The notes: generated by a model from the letters alone, not told the origin. Shown: positions 22,266-33,785, counted from the first letter of the stretch. The stretch: DNA of 64,000 nucleotides from Haliclystus octoradiatus (GCA_916610825.1 OU744454.1:8372922-8436921); one strand, 5' to 3'. Numbers and translations are program-made.

Positions 22266-23060
22266 ATTGTCGTTGTTAAATTGACCACAACTCTTTACAA
22301 TTTCATTAATTGATCATTTGGTCATGATAAAGCAGCCAGGCAGCGTGTCCTCGTGTTTGTAGGCCTATAGAAAGAAATTTTACACTATCACAAATTAATT
22401 ATTCACAATCGACAGTATTAAAACAACAGGGGTTATTGCAACTGTCAACGTACGGAAATACGGGTATTCGTTTATTGCAGTCAGTAATAATCATGCGAAA
22501 TTTTTTGTCGGTTGATGCCGAAGCTCCACGTCCGTCACAGCTGTTCGAAGTTTAGAGACTTTAGCCATTGTTCTGAAACTTCTAGCAATAAGAACTGACG
22601 ATACTGTAACAGCATTCAATTGGGTTAAACTTATAATGCAGCGAGATCCACGAACTTCAAACTTCTACAAAGGTTCTTTTATTTAATAGATTGAAGGTTT
22701 CGTTGAATAAAAGATTGAGTGATATTTTAATGGTTATACTGGGTTACTGGCGATCCTATACAATTAAGTAACTTACACGAGCAGATGACGCCTTGTAAGA
22801 CATAAATGACTTGTATATACGTACCAACGTACCATATGAATATAAACCGAGCGCCACAGATATATCGATCTCAAACGGCAGATTTCTCCGTGAACCTTAA
22901 AATTCACATAAAAACGTACCCTAAATACTTCTCGTTCCTTTTTAGTCAAATTTGGTGGAGCTCACCTACAGTTTATGATTAGAGCCATACATATCGTTCG
23001 TGTTTTTGTCATGCTTCTCTGAATTCGCAAAATTGTGGGAAAACAAAAGAATCAAAGACC
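22266..23060. other. Upstream region of the aminopeptidase gene
   Basis: This stretch should contain the aminopeptidase promoter and 5' UTR. I see no convincing TATA or initiator element and no other gene. Confidence 0.35.
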
Positions 23061-23251
23061 ATGTTGTTGTTGTTACATTTATTTGCCAGTATACCAAAAG
23101 TACAAGGTGTATAGCAATTATTATACATTGTATCATAGTCATCATTTTCTATAATTATATCATTGTCATTATGATTATTTACATACTGTATCATATAATG
23201 TCACATGTCTATAAAATTGTGACTTGATTACTTATCGAAACTATTACAGAA

Positions 23252-23500
23252 TTACGTTTTACTAATGGAGATAAGACTGTCGTATATTGTTTTACGTGTC
23301 TTGAAGGAAGAAAGAAGAAAGCTACCAAGGAGATAGCTAATACATAGAGGAGGATTTGAGAAAAGAGTGACCAATTTTTCTTTCATTGGTTTCAAGGCAA
23401 AACCTGAACATATCTTCCCCATTTTACAATAAAACTCCTTACGGAGGGTAGCGTTGATCGCACAGAAAAAGAGAAAATGAGCTTCGTCCTCTATATTGCC
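23252..23500 (-). pseudogene. LINE ORF2 C-terminal tail, separated from its body by the gypsy insertion
   Basis: An open frame of 82 codons plus stop starts GNIEDEAHFLFFCAIN, the usual continuation of the LINE C-terminal Cys motif (CxxCNN-x-xEDExHFLxxC). It ends DSLISISKT. It directly abuts the gypsy 3' LTR at 23501. The 3' UTR lies at 23061-23251. Confidence 0.82.
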
Positions 23501-23675
23501 TGTAATAATAAGTCAAAACAAGACTCGGGGTTGAACGTATAAGAACTTTATTTGAAAACAGAAACAAACCTTCTATACTCTCGCTATGTCTACAAAAATG
23601 TGCTGCCATTATGGATAGGCCGGGAGCACATGGTTTGACAGGGAGAATGGGCAAGAAACTAACAAAATCATAACA
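23501..23675 (-). repeat. 3' LTR of the nested gypsy element
   Basis: It begins TGTTATGATTTTG right after the purine tract and contains AATAAAG, probably the poly(A) signal. It ends TTATTACA. The left edge is set by the point where the LINE frame resumes (23500). There is no second copy to compare. Confidence 0.7.
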
Positions 23676-23805
23676 TCTCCCTTCCTTTATAATAAATTAT
23701 CTGAGATTAAAACTTATTGTTGATATGATAATAGAATGGTGGTTACAAATCAGTTAATAATTATTGCTACAATTGTTCAATCAATCGTTGAGTAGGCTTA
23801 CTAAG

Positions 23806-24455
23806 GCCCCGATTACACTATACCGGATAGCTAACCGAGCGTAGTCATTTCCACCCGTTTAGGCCTCTCAATTACACTACACGCTTTCTATCCGGTACGC
23901 TTCGCTTGCTTTTGCCGAGTCAAAATGACCCCACATCGTAGGTGATATGAAAAGCGCTCGGGTATGAAATCTGAGCCGAGCAGTGTAGTGTAATCGATAA
24001 AATCCGATAGCTCTGTCCACCAGCGCCTCGGTTTCAAACTATTCGGACTGTTTGGATCCTATCCTTTCCCTTGTAAAAACGTTTAAATCTTCAAATTTTG
24101 GGAACGATATTGGCTGATCAGTAGGGTACCTCTCTTCAAATATGTCCCTGATTTTTATATATTTTGATCTTAAACCATCCCAGTCGACAGCGTCATTTTC
24201 ACATTTTGAAATGGAAGCCTTTGTTGCAATTAGCAATAACTCGACCTCCTCATCAGTCCAAAAGAAATTTTCAATATCAGACAAAGATCCTTGAGAAGCC
24301 GCCATGTTTGGTAAACTGCGATTATGGCGTGGATTTATTACTCACCAGAGCGAATACAGTCTGAGTGTAATCACTCACCTATCCGGTATGATTTTGACTC
24401 TGATTGCGCAATACTTATTCGGGAGATTTCTATCCGGTATAGTGTAATTGGGGCC
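23806..24455. mobile_element. 650 bp Harbinger-like element with TAA target duplication
   Basis: The terminal inverted repeats GGCCCCGATTACACTATACC and (reversed right) GGCCCCAATTACACTATACC continue through GGATAG; 25 of 26 bases match. TAA flanks both ends (23803-23805, 24456-24458). A 3 bp TWA duplication together with an encoded Myb/SANT-like protein points to the PIF/Harbinger superfamily. No transposase is present, so it is non-autonomous. Confidence 0.8.
24039..24305 (-). CDS. Myb/SANT-like (MADF-like) DNA-binding domain protein of the Harbinger-like element
   Basis: An 88-residue frame starts MAASQGSLSDIENFFWTDEE and continues with ELLLIATKAS and a WDGLRSKYIKIRDIFEERYP helix. The spaced Trp and basic-helix pattern resembles the trihelix/Myb domains that Harbinger elements encode beside their transposase, where they bind the transposon ends. 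No neighbouring transposase remains in this copy. The protein could be a truncated remnant. Confidence 0.6.
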   Translation of the reverse strand: MAASQGSLSDIENFFWTDEEVELLLIATKASISKCENDAVDWDGLRSKYIKIRDIFEERYPTDQPISFPKFEDLNVFTRERIGSKQSE

Positions 24456-24458
24456 TAA

Positions 24459-25854
24459 TACGACCAGCTCTTGTGATAATTGGAGATGGATTGTTAGTAG
24501 GTCCGGGCACTGTTTCCGAAGCTGTAGATGATGTACCTTCATTTGATCTGTGTTCTGTGGGCTGTGTTTCTTCAGTATCGAGTGTGGTTCTCGGCGTTGG
24601 TATGAATGAATCCTTTGGAGCTGCTATTAGGTGTTGCCGATTCCGTCGATATACATGGCCACGCTCATCCCTTACAGCATATGATCGGGGTAGCACTTCT
24701 GCACTTCGCCAGATGTCTTCATTATTCGGTCTGATTCTTACTTTATCACCAGCGTGTAGCTTTGGAAGTACATGGCTGCCTCTGTCGTATAACTCTTTGG
24801 ATATCACTTGTCTGTCTAGAAGAGACTGCGAGACTTGTTGTGAGTCAACTGGTGTAGGGCGGAGGAGATCTTGATGAGTAGGACGTAATGAGCGGGTACG
24901 TCTGTTCATCAGCAATTGTACAGGAGATAGGCCAATATCCTGAAATGGAGTGTTCCTGTATTGCAATAAACCCTTGAATGGATCATTGTGATCTCGATGT
25001 GATTTTTTGAGGATTCGCTTTGCTGTTTGTATTGCTCTCTCTGCTGCTCCATTAGATTGAGCATATTCTAGCGATGACGGTGTGTGCACAAAACCCCATT
25101 CACGAGAAAATTTCTTGAAAAGATGGCTTTGACTAAAGACATCTCGAGTGTTGCTGAATTGTGATCCATTGTCCGATATCACTTCTCCAGGAATGCCAAA
25201 TCTGGCGAATATTTTTTTTAGATTATTAATGACAACTGGTGCTGATTTGTCACGTAGTAACTCGATTTCGAAGTATTTGGAATAATAATCCGTGACCAGA
25301 ATGTACGAATAGCCCCCATATTCAAATAAATCCACACCAACTTTTGCCCAAGGAATTCCAGGAATCGTTTGCGGAATCAGTGGCTCTTTCGGTTGACAGT
25401 TTCTATATGATAAGCATGTTTGACAAGAGCGCACTTCATCTTTGATTTGACTGGACATTAGGGGCCAGAATACATAATCACGAGCATAAGCCAATGTCTT
25501 GGACTCTCCCATATGTGCTTCATGTACTTCATCCAGTATCTCTGACCGTAGACAATTTGGCACAACCAAATGACAACTTTTAAATAGGAGACCATCCTCT
25601 ATAGTTAAATCTTCTCTGAAATTCCAGTAGGGAGTGGCTGCTTCGTCAATGAGAAACTTGTTGCTTGGCCAATCATTGAGAACATAGCCCATGACAGTGT
25701 TTAGTTTGCTATCTTCTGAAGTGGCTTTTTTAAAACGATTCAATGCATTATGCTCAATGTTGACATTCTGGATTAAATTGATACCAATGACATCCTCTTC
25801 TTCTGCATCTATGACATTATCTATTGCTGCACGGCTAAGGCAATCGGACATCAC
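24459..25854 (-). pseudogene. Gypsy integrase (interrupted near its end)
   Basis: It begins in the RNase H/integrase linker (ADCLSRA-like text) and shows an HHCC zinc site (HEAHMG...CQTC) and the DDE core. The core residues are Asp in VGVDLFEYGG, Asp in VISDNGSQF and Glu in NGAAERAIQ. A GPY/F-like C-terminus ([13 protein letters not shown]) follows. The frame enters the right terminal repeat of the Harbinger-like element at 24455 and stops artificially at 24430. The original frame resumes beyond 23803 and stops within about 15 codons. Confidence 0.85.
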
Positions 25855-27595
25855 TTGGAGCTTGGAGCAGAGATTTCTTGAATATTACCTCTAACGGCTT
25901 GTGGTCGGTCTCAACTATGGTCTTTCTTCCATATAGATAAGAGTGAAACTTTCTCACACCCCAATCTATAGCCAACATTTCTCTCTCGATATTTGCATAC
26001 CTCTTCTCAGTCTCGGTTAGAGCTCGCGATGCATAGGCGATTGGATTACCTTTTTGGAGCAATACCGCGCCAAGACCCTGACCACTTGCGTCCACGTTTA
26101 AGATAGTCTCTGCTTCATTGTCAAAATATGAAAGTACTGGTGCAGAAGTTATGATCTTCTTCAATTCGGAGAAAGCTTGTTCCTGTGGTTTTCCCCAGAC
26201 AAACGCAATATCTTTCTGTGTGAGGCTTGCAATGGGACCTTGAATAGAGGCTTTATTCTCAACAAACTTGTCCAAATAGTTGATTGTACCTAACAATCTC
26301 AGAACACCAGCTTTATCCTCTGGAGGAGGCATTTTCAAAATTGCAGCCACCTTTGCTGGATCTGGTTTCAGCCCATTGGCACTAATTGTGTGCCCAACAT
26401 ATTTAACTTCGGAGACACGTAATTTGGTTTTCTTTGGATTGAATTTCAGCCCAATCTCTCTACTTCGCTGCATTACGGCTTTCATTTTCTCATTCAATTC
26501 CTCTTCATCTTTCCCAAATATCAGAAAGTCGTCTACAACGATTTCGACTGGAAGACCATCAAATAGACGCATCATTTCTCTGGTGTAAAGTTCCGGTGCA
26601 GGTGATATACCAAATGGCAGCCTTGTGAACCTATATGGACCCCACGGTGTGTTGAATGTGAGTAGCTTTGAACTCTTTTGATCGACAGGCAATTACCAAA
26701 AACCACTACTGGCATCCAACGACGTGGAGATTTTTGCCCCATTTAGTTTTTGAGCAACTTCTTCAACTGTGGTAAGTGGATGTGGTTGACGCTTTAGAGC
26801 TCGATTTAAGTCTCTAGGATCGATGCACAAACGTATGTCATCCTTGGTAGGTGGACCATTGTTTGATGTACCTTTGGCTCGCCGCTTGTCCACCACCAAC
26901 ATTGATGAGACCCATGGGACATGTCCAAGTTCTTTAACAATGATGCCATCCTCAGTCATCTCGGCCAATTTTTTCTTCACACCATGTTGTAGAGCGATTG
27001 GTATTTTCCTTGGAGAGTGTATAACTGGTGTCACTGATTCATCAATTTCCAAATGAACTGCATTCGGCAGTTTTCCAGGTTTACTACTAAAACAATCAAG
27101 ATACTCACACAAAATAGGATCATTTTCAATATCTGCAGTAATTTCATTACGTTGTTTTGCACCAGTAGCTTCTACCAAATTGTCAATTAAATTTAAATTC
27201 ATAAAACGAACAATCTCTAAATCAATGCAAGCCTCACAGCCTAGCAAAGGAGTGAATTCTCCATCCACAACCAGTATCTCTATTGGAACTGTTCGTTCTT
27301 TGTGTGTAATAGGCAATGTAATTGTTCCCATAGGTAAGATAGCCTTTCCAGACATCCACCCTTTTAATTTTAGGCTTGATTTCACTTTCTTTAAAGGTTT
27401 TGCTTTCAATTTTTTGTAGACAGAGAATGGAATGACTGTACAATCTGCTCCAGTATCGGCCTTCATGTTCACACTGATACCAGCTATTTCTAGGCTTACC
27501 AGATTTTTCTTTTCTTTCACAATTTTATGTATAGCAGAAATTTCCACTGAGGAAAAATATACATGAACTTCTTCGTCGTCACTACTCTCTACACT
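25835..27595 (-). pseudogene. Gypsy protease, reverse transcriptase and RNase H (disabled)
   Basis: The protease carries KADTGADCTVIPF (about 27450). The RT shows IHSPRKIPIAL, CIDPRDLNRALKRQ and LDASSGFW, then a TAA where Gln is expected (near 26694). It continues with RLPFGISPAPE, EIVVDDFLIFG (palm VVDD variant) and LGTINYLDKF. RNase H shows LNVDASGQGLGAVLLQ and VETDHKPLE. The end of RNase H is lost in a deletion of several tens of bases near 25845 that also shifts the frame. Confidence 0.85.
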
Positions 27596-30500
27596 GTTGT
27601 TGCAGAATCTGCATGTTCTAATATGTCTAGGCTCCTGGTTGTATCGTCCAGTTTGTATTCTTAGTGTGTGTGAGCTAGTTCTTAATTTTGTAATGGCGTT
27701 TCTTCGCCCAGTATTTGTTAAAAAGAGGTAAGATTGAAATTCAAATTTCCTACCGATTCTGTCAGCAAAATTATCTTTTTCTACTTCAACAATCTGGTGG
27801 TTTGAAAATCTCTGGACATACCTATTTTCTAGCGCAATTTTTATCAAATTCATCAGATGCTTTTGAGTGCTCTTATGTGAAATATCTTTTGATGTTAACT
27901 GCTTAATTGATAGTCCTAATTTTGATAAATAGTGATTTATTCTATTTAGCCATGAACGTTTGTTGGAATGTAAAATCATTTCGCCGAGCGTCTTAGACGC
28001 TATTGATTCAGGGTTTGTATAAAAGAGCCGAAGCATAAATTTTATCATGTTGATTTTAATTTGGATAGATAAAGGATATATACCTAGCTCCATTCTTGTG
28101 GCATAGTTGCTAGACTTTCTCCTTATCATTAAAATGTTTTTCATTATTCGTAATTGGAGCTTCTCAAGAGGATTGTTGTTTTCATTTGTTATTAGTTCTC
28201 CCCAAATTTCAGACGCATACAAAGCTATTGGCATTATAAAAATATTGTAAATTGTAAAATAAAGTTGAATTTTGTTTTTCGACGATTTTCTCATGTTTTT
28301 CGTTGCCGAGAACCATGCTTTCTCTGCTTTTAAACAGAGTTCTCGAACGCCATGAATAAGCTTACAATCCCTAGTGAATGTAAACCCTAGATAGTTATAC
28401 ATATCGGTGTACTCAACAGTGGAAGCCCCAAGGTGAAATTGACGAGAGTAGGGAAGAACAGGCTTTGTTTGAAATACGATAACTTTTGATTTATTCAAAT
28501 TGACGTCCAATTCCCAAATTTTAAAAAAGTCGTATGCCTTGTCTAAACATTTCTGAAGTCCATCAGCTGTTTTAGAGAAGATAACAATGTCGTCCGCGTA
28601 TAGCAATGCGTTCAGCTTCTCGTCTGATAAAGTTACCGGGTCTGTGTTTTCGCATGTGAGATTCTTAGCTAAGTCATTAATATAAATATTGAACAGAAGA
28701 GGACTGATTACGCAGCCTTGTCTTACCCCTATTGAGACAGGAAATGTTTCCGTGATTTTTGAATCATAAATTATTGAAGCTGACAGGTCAGAATACAAGT
28801 TTTTAATAATTTCGAAAAATTTTTCGCCTACGTCAAGGGCAGATAGTTTTTGCAGAAGAAGTTTGTGTGATACAGAATCAAAAGCCTTTTTTAAGTCTAT
28901 AAAGCATGCATATAATTGTTTATTTTTACCTATATATTTGTTAATTATGGTTTTGAGTGTAATCAAATGATCTGCCGTGCGTTTGCCTGGAGCAAATCCT
29001 GCTTGATGCTTACATATTATTTTATGTTCCTGTACGAAAAGGGAAAGTCGCCTGTTTAAAATCGAACAGAAAAGTTTGCCAATTATGCTAATCAAACTAA
29101 TTCCTCTATAATTTGCTGGATTTAAAGGGTCGCCACCCTTGAAAAGTGGCTTGATTAATGCTTGCCTCCAAACTTTTGGGTAATAGCCTGTATCAAGTAT
29201 TACATTAAATAGTTTAAAATAAATAGGTAAAAGAGTACTACAGGATGCGCGTATCATTTCCGCTATGACTCCATCAATACCAGGGGACTTCTTGGTCTTG
29301 AGAGATTGTATGTTTTCAACGATTTCATCTGCTGTAATTTCTTGGTCTAGCTTGAATATACGGTGGGTATCGGTATCATCGGACAGAGATGTATTGCAAT
29401 TGTTATCTTTAGAAATGTCACTAGTGGAGTGGAGAGTTTTAAAATGATCAAATAACTTGTCTATGTGGGGTAATGGTTGAGATTTTGTAAGGACTTGCTT
29501 GTCGGTTATCTTACGAAGGATTCCCCAATATGTGTCTCTTTTTGACGGATCAGTTTCTTGTAGTTGTTTTATCAACGAGTTATTATAAATTACTTTTGTT
29601 CGTTTAATTTCTTTTTTGTATTGCTTTTTGAGTGAAAAAAGTCTACCTCTTAGAAAAGGGTCTTTTGGGCTTCTTTTCAATAAATATATTGTGTTATTTA
29701 ACTGTCTTTTCAATTCCATACATGGTTTTGAGAACCATTCTCGTTTCGGTCTTATCCTCTTCTGAGGTTGTTGTTTCATACTTTTGCTTGTTTTTAAATA
29801 TTCAAAATTATTTTTGTGCGATGGGTTATACAAATTATTTAATTGGTAGACATAATCGTCAACTGTTCTTTCCGATGTTAGATCCTGATTTAAAAGGGAT
29901 TGAAGTGTAGACCTTGCAGAAGCTGTTTGCAAAAAATGATTGAGATCAACATGATTTGCTGTATACCATGTAGGTCTGCGTGGCCTATTTATAGTTCTTG
30001 TTTTTTGTTGCAAATGCATGTTTTGTTTTACAGAAAATCTTGTGGTAAGATGCAAAGCGCAGTGGTCTGAATAGATGAGAGCCGATCGATCTACCTCCAG
30101 CGCGACAAGAGGCTTGTTTTGCTGATCTAATTAATTTTGACTTGCAAGGACATAATCTAGAGTACTAGAACCGTTAACGCCAACATAAGTATAGTCGCTG
30201 ATATTTTGGTCTTCTAATCTACCATTCAATATTCGTACAGAATTATTTATGCAAAGATTTTGAAGTCTAGCCCCGTATGCATTTTCAACGCTATCTTTAA
30301 TATTGCGTGTACTTTGTACAGTATCAAAATTATAATCCTCAGGAAAATCAATGTATTTGTTATTATCGCCGCATAAAAAATCTACTCGCTTTCCCATTCT
30401 GGCATTGAAATCACCGCCGATGATGATATGGCTATCTAGCGGCAAGTTTTGAATATCGTTTTGAAGCATTTCGAATACCTCTTCCTTATTTGAGGCGTCC

Positions 30501-30895
30501 ACTGTTGAGTAGGATGGACTTATGTAAACTAAAAATATAAAAATATCGTGAACAAAATTGAAATAATTCTTATTTAATTTAATTTGCATGGCATTTTCTG
30601 ATGATGTTGTCATCATTTCCACCCCTGCAATTAATTCAGATTTGACCATGATTAACAAACCACCAGCATTTCTAATATGGTTATTTGACGGACTAGTTAT
30701 ACGTGGTTTAGAAAAGCATAAATAGCCCTCAAAGTGGTATTCATTTTTGCATGTTGCCCAAGTTTCATTCAGGCACACAATATCGCTTCTGAAAAGAGAG
30801 GTGAAGTCACTATTATCGGTTTTGCTATTTAAGCCATTGACGTTCCAGAATGTAAAATTAAGTTGTTTAGTCATAGTTATTGTAGTGTTTGGCAA
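27596..30895 (-). pseudogene. LINE ORF2: AP-endonuclease and reverse transcriptase (one nonsense codon)
   Basis: The endonuclease begins near 30895 and shows NVNGLN, the catalytic ETW and GGDFNAR, then STLDYVLAS. One TAA at 30131-30133 interrupts the frame 16-20 codons before the SDH motif (YSDHCALHL). The RT follows with KKSPGIDGVIAEM, FIDLKKAFDSV, VRQGCVISPLLFNIYIND and ALLYADDIVIF. After that come the thumb and a C-terminal CRFCNN knuckle. At 27596 the frame runs without a stop into the nested gypsy protease region, a by-product of deletion. Apart from one stop codon the polymerase looks intact, so the LINE was fairly young when interrupted. Confidence 0.85.
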
Positions 30896-31329
30896 TGCTT
30901 TATTTCATTTTTCTGTAGGAACCGAGTATTTTTGAGGGTATGTTTGGCTTTGCCTTGAGAAAAATTATATTTTAGAAATGTAAAGGTAAAAGTGGGTAAT
31001 TCAAAAAAAGGGCTAGGAATATATATTATTGTTAATGAAACTATACTAATGGTCTTAAAATATGTAAACTTATCCATAATCTTTGTAGTGATGATGATGT
31101 GACCATGATGCTAGCATGCTGCCTTAGCTCAAAATGCGGCTTTGACCATCACATCATTCAATTTATTTAAACTCGTTTTTAATTGTTAATTAGATACAGT
31201 TGCCATAGCTTGCATGTTTTATTAAATATCGAGGCGTGTAAAATGGCATAAGTAATATTAATAATAAACCAATGAACTATAAATATAATTTATTTATTTT
31301 TTAATAATTTTTCATGAAGCTTTATATAT
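30896..31329. other. Unassigned stretch upstream of the LINE
   Basis: It may include the LINE 5' UTR. A short inverted repeat around ATGATGTGACCA / TGGTCAAAGC lies at about 31090-31165. No gene was recognised. Confidence 0.35.
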
Positions 31330-33112
31330 TCCACTTCTATCGTAATAATGGTGTTAGGTCAATATTCTTAAGCTGGGATCTAAGATGCTGTTTTTTCTCA
31401 ATGTTGTCTATGCCAAATTTATCAGAAAGCTTGTTGTATAATGCTAGTATGCTACTACCGTGCAGTCGATAGATTTCTGGCCAAAACTTGTTCTATACGA
31501 CGAACGTATTTTGATGTCACCACGTTTGGATACTCTTGTTTTACCAAGAGATACGATATCAAAAAACTGTTCGATGTTATTAGGGGCTATTCCATGTTGT
31601 ATCCCCAACAGATTTCTACGGCTGCAAGGAGGCTATTCTGCCTCAGGGTAGTATAATTGATAATTTAAGCCCAAGGTGTCAAAGCATTGTACTGATGATG
31701 TTTTAAACGGTAATCCAAATACATGTTTGACTGATCTGCTCATCTGCAAAGAGCACGATCAAGGCGTTCTTGTGAAGAATTCGATAAACTGGATAACAAA
31801 GCATTCGCATAAGGAAAGTGTGGCATTAGGAAGGAATTGAACAGTTTTATGTTTGTTATAACTCAGCTTACAATCAAGCGTAACTCCAAGTAGTTTCAGA
31901 TGACTTGATGATGAAAATGCAACGTCAGTTATGACTACTGTTGGTGCTGTTGACCCTAGCACAAAGCATATTGCGTTTTCCTGGTATTGATTGTCAGCTC
32001 CTTGCTTGCGAACCACGAGAAAAGTTTGGCAATGTCATCGTTCAGTTCTTTCTCCGTTACTTTGACATTTTGATTAAAATGATACACAATCGTGTCGTCG
32101 GCATATTGTCTTATAGGTTGCTGTGAGATAAGAACAAAAAAAAATCATTTGTAAAGATATTAAATAACAAGGGGCCTAAGATACTCCCTTGCGGCACTCC
32201 AGATGTGACATGTTGCCATTTCGATAGGTTGCCATTGATTTTGACACATTGCCTTCAATCATTTAAGTATGATTGCAGTAAAGCAACATCATCTGAAGAG
32301 AAACCATAAGCTTTCAATTTGGAACGCTTGAAAATGTTTGTATTCATATTTACTAAACTCTAAAAAGTTGGGAGACACTCGAGAAGCTAAAAATCACTCG
32401 CTCAGAGCTTGTGATTTTTTAGCGCTTCACTCGTGTCTCCCAACTTTTTCTCGTTTAGTAAATATGAATACAAACATGGCAAGTTTTCGGTAACCCTTTA
32501 CTAGCAACGTTATAGGGTGATAATTATTTTCAACAAGAGGATCTTTAGCCTTGAAAATCGGGGTAATCCATCCTTACCAGGAGATTTTTTATCCTTCAAT
32601 TTAGCAAGGACAGAGGAAACTTTTGAAAGAGTAATTTCTTCGAAACTGAATTGGTCATTACTTCTGTCAGCGAGATGTTGTTGGATGGCGACGATAGATG
32701 GAAGTTCGTCGAAGGAGGCTGTGAGCGGAGATGGAATTGACATGGATGAAATGAAGAAGTCGTTCAGTATATTAGCCATAGTTGATGGATAAGATTGAAT
32801 GTGATTGTCTTTTAGAATAGCTGTATCAGCTGTGGATTGGCTTATCTTGCATGGTAGTAGAGGTCGCATTCGTTTCCAGAAATCTGAAGGGTTGTTGTGA
32901 GATGATAGTCTTCTAACGAATTGTCTTATTTCAGTTCTTCTTATGGCTGATGCGGCTCGTTTGGCTTGCAGATATGACTGTTTGTGTGATATGACCATGA
33001 ATAGATATATGCAAACTGGAAGGAAATTATAGTTGAATTTGATAGAAACTTGTTCTGGAAGTGGAAATTTAGTGATTTTAATTAAGCGAGTCGTGATTAA
33101 TAGTAGTAGCAT
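31330..33112 (-). pseudogene. Second LINE, heavily decayed, with an internal deletion at a foldback insertion
   Basis: Reading right to left: the pre-RT linker (FWKRMRPLLPCK, STMANILNDFF, KDKKSPGKDGLP) at about 33000-32540; a gap where the RT fingers should be; then [37 protein letters not shown] (about 32190-32140), a corrupted YADD region and LLGVTLDCKLSY (about 31890). The C-terminus runs on to about 31330. There are many frameshifts and stops. A 144 bp palindrome (32334-32477) sits exactly at the missing segment. The sequence differs from the LINE at 23-31 kb. Confidence 0.75.
32334..32477. mobile_element. 144 bp palindromic foldback element inside the second LINE
   Basis: The left arm ATGTTTGTATTCATATTTAC pairs with the reversed right arm, and pairing continues through TAAACT and AAAAAGTTGGGAGACAC. 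The short centre holds CACTCGCTCAGAGCTTGTG. This is a classic short foldback/MITE. Confidence 0.75.
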
Positions 33113-33589
33113 TAATCAACGTGATTACACTATACTTCACAGTTTACATTTCTGCTCAAAAATAAATTTCACACAATGGAAATATAGCACACCCGGATTG
33201 AAAAGTGCAGGTTTTAATTTCTTCAAGAACATTTACCCTAATTAGAAAATATACTCTGTTTATATTTTCTGGAAATTGCCCTGTATAAATTTACATCGAC
33301 GAACGCTGTTAGATGCAAATAAATAGCTAATTTCGTCTAATGGCCCACAATGCATAATAGGTTGTAAGCACCCCATAGGTCAATCATCATCACATCGTCA
33401 TTTTCATGAGTTATTCATGATATCTCTTATATTTACCAAAAATATGTTCACTTGAACATATATTTATGCTATCCAACATATACATACATAGGTTTGGTAA
33501 AGACACATAATGATAACACTTGGTCATTTTCATTTGATTTAGCAATTCAAACGCAGATATTCAATTTATATAATACATTTAAAAGAATT
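33113..33589. other. No gene recognised
   Basis: AT-rich non-coding sequence between the second LINE and the Penelope fragment. Confidence 0.35.
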
Positions 33590-33623
33590 TCACAATAAAT
33601 GCCAACGCTAATGAATGTATTTT

Positions 33624-33661
33624 GACAACGTTTCGACTTTCACAAAAAGCCATTATCAAGT
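33624..33661 (-). ncRNA. Hammerhead-ribozyme-like motif of the Penelope element (decayed)
   Basis: On the minus strand the order is TTGATAA, then GGCTTT-TTGTG-AAAGTC (a six-pair stem with one G.U), then GAAACGTTG. This mirrors the hammerhead core CUGANGA - stem II - GAAA. The C3 and G8 positions, which pair with each other, read T and A here. Penelope elements of many animals carry hammerheads in this place. Activity is unproven. Confidence 0.45.
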
Positions 33662-33785
33662 CTAAAAAATTATGGGAGCAGATTAACTATATTTATACTA
33701 AAATGATAAAGTTATACAATTTTCATATCTTACCATATAAGGATAAGAATTATTTGATTTATTTTTATTTTTATTTTTAAGTCTC

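Larger units (their letters stand above)
23501..27595 (-). mobile_element. Ty3/gypsy-type element nested in the LINE; 5' LTR and gag deleted
   Basis: The surviving parts, right to left, are protease, RT, RNase H, integrase, polypurine tract (AAAGGAAGGGAGA) and a 3' LTR of about 175 bp (23501-23675; TGTTATG to TTACA). The 5' LTR and gag are absent: LINE sequence meets the region just before protease at 27595/27596. The end of pol is interrupted by a Harbinger-like element (23806-24455). Pol has a nonsense codon near 26694 and a small deletion with frameshift near 25845. The copy is dead. Confidence 0.85.
23061..30895 (-). mobile_element. LINE (non-LTR) retrotransposon, split by a nested gypsy element
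   Basis: Reading right to left, the element has an APE endonuclease (30895 to about 30060), an RT and a C-terminal zinc-knuckle region to 27596. Then comes the foreign gypsy insertion (27595-23501). The LINE frame resumes at 23500 and runs 82 codons to TAA at 23252-23254. A 3' UTR follows, ending in AATAAA and an (AAC)n tail at about 23076-23061. The resumption of a clean LINE tail exactly at the gypsy LTR edge shows the order of events. Family (Jockey/CR1/RTE type) is not settled. No ORF1 was recognised, so the 5' end may be truncated or lie within 30896-31080. Confidence 0.82.

Noticed and set aside
24473-24874. Plus-strand frame of 133 codons
   Set aside because: It lies antisense to the gypsy integrase, which has clear motifs; no similarity of its own.
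26693-30055. A 1,120-codon minus-strand frame as one host gene
   Set aside because: Its two halves belong to unrelated element types (LINE RT and gypsy protease/RT), and the LINE tail continues at 23500. It is a junction artefact, not a gene.
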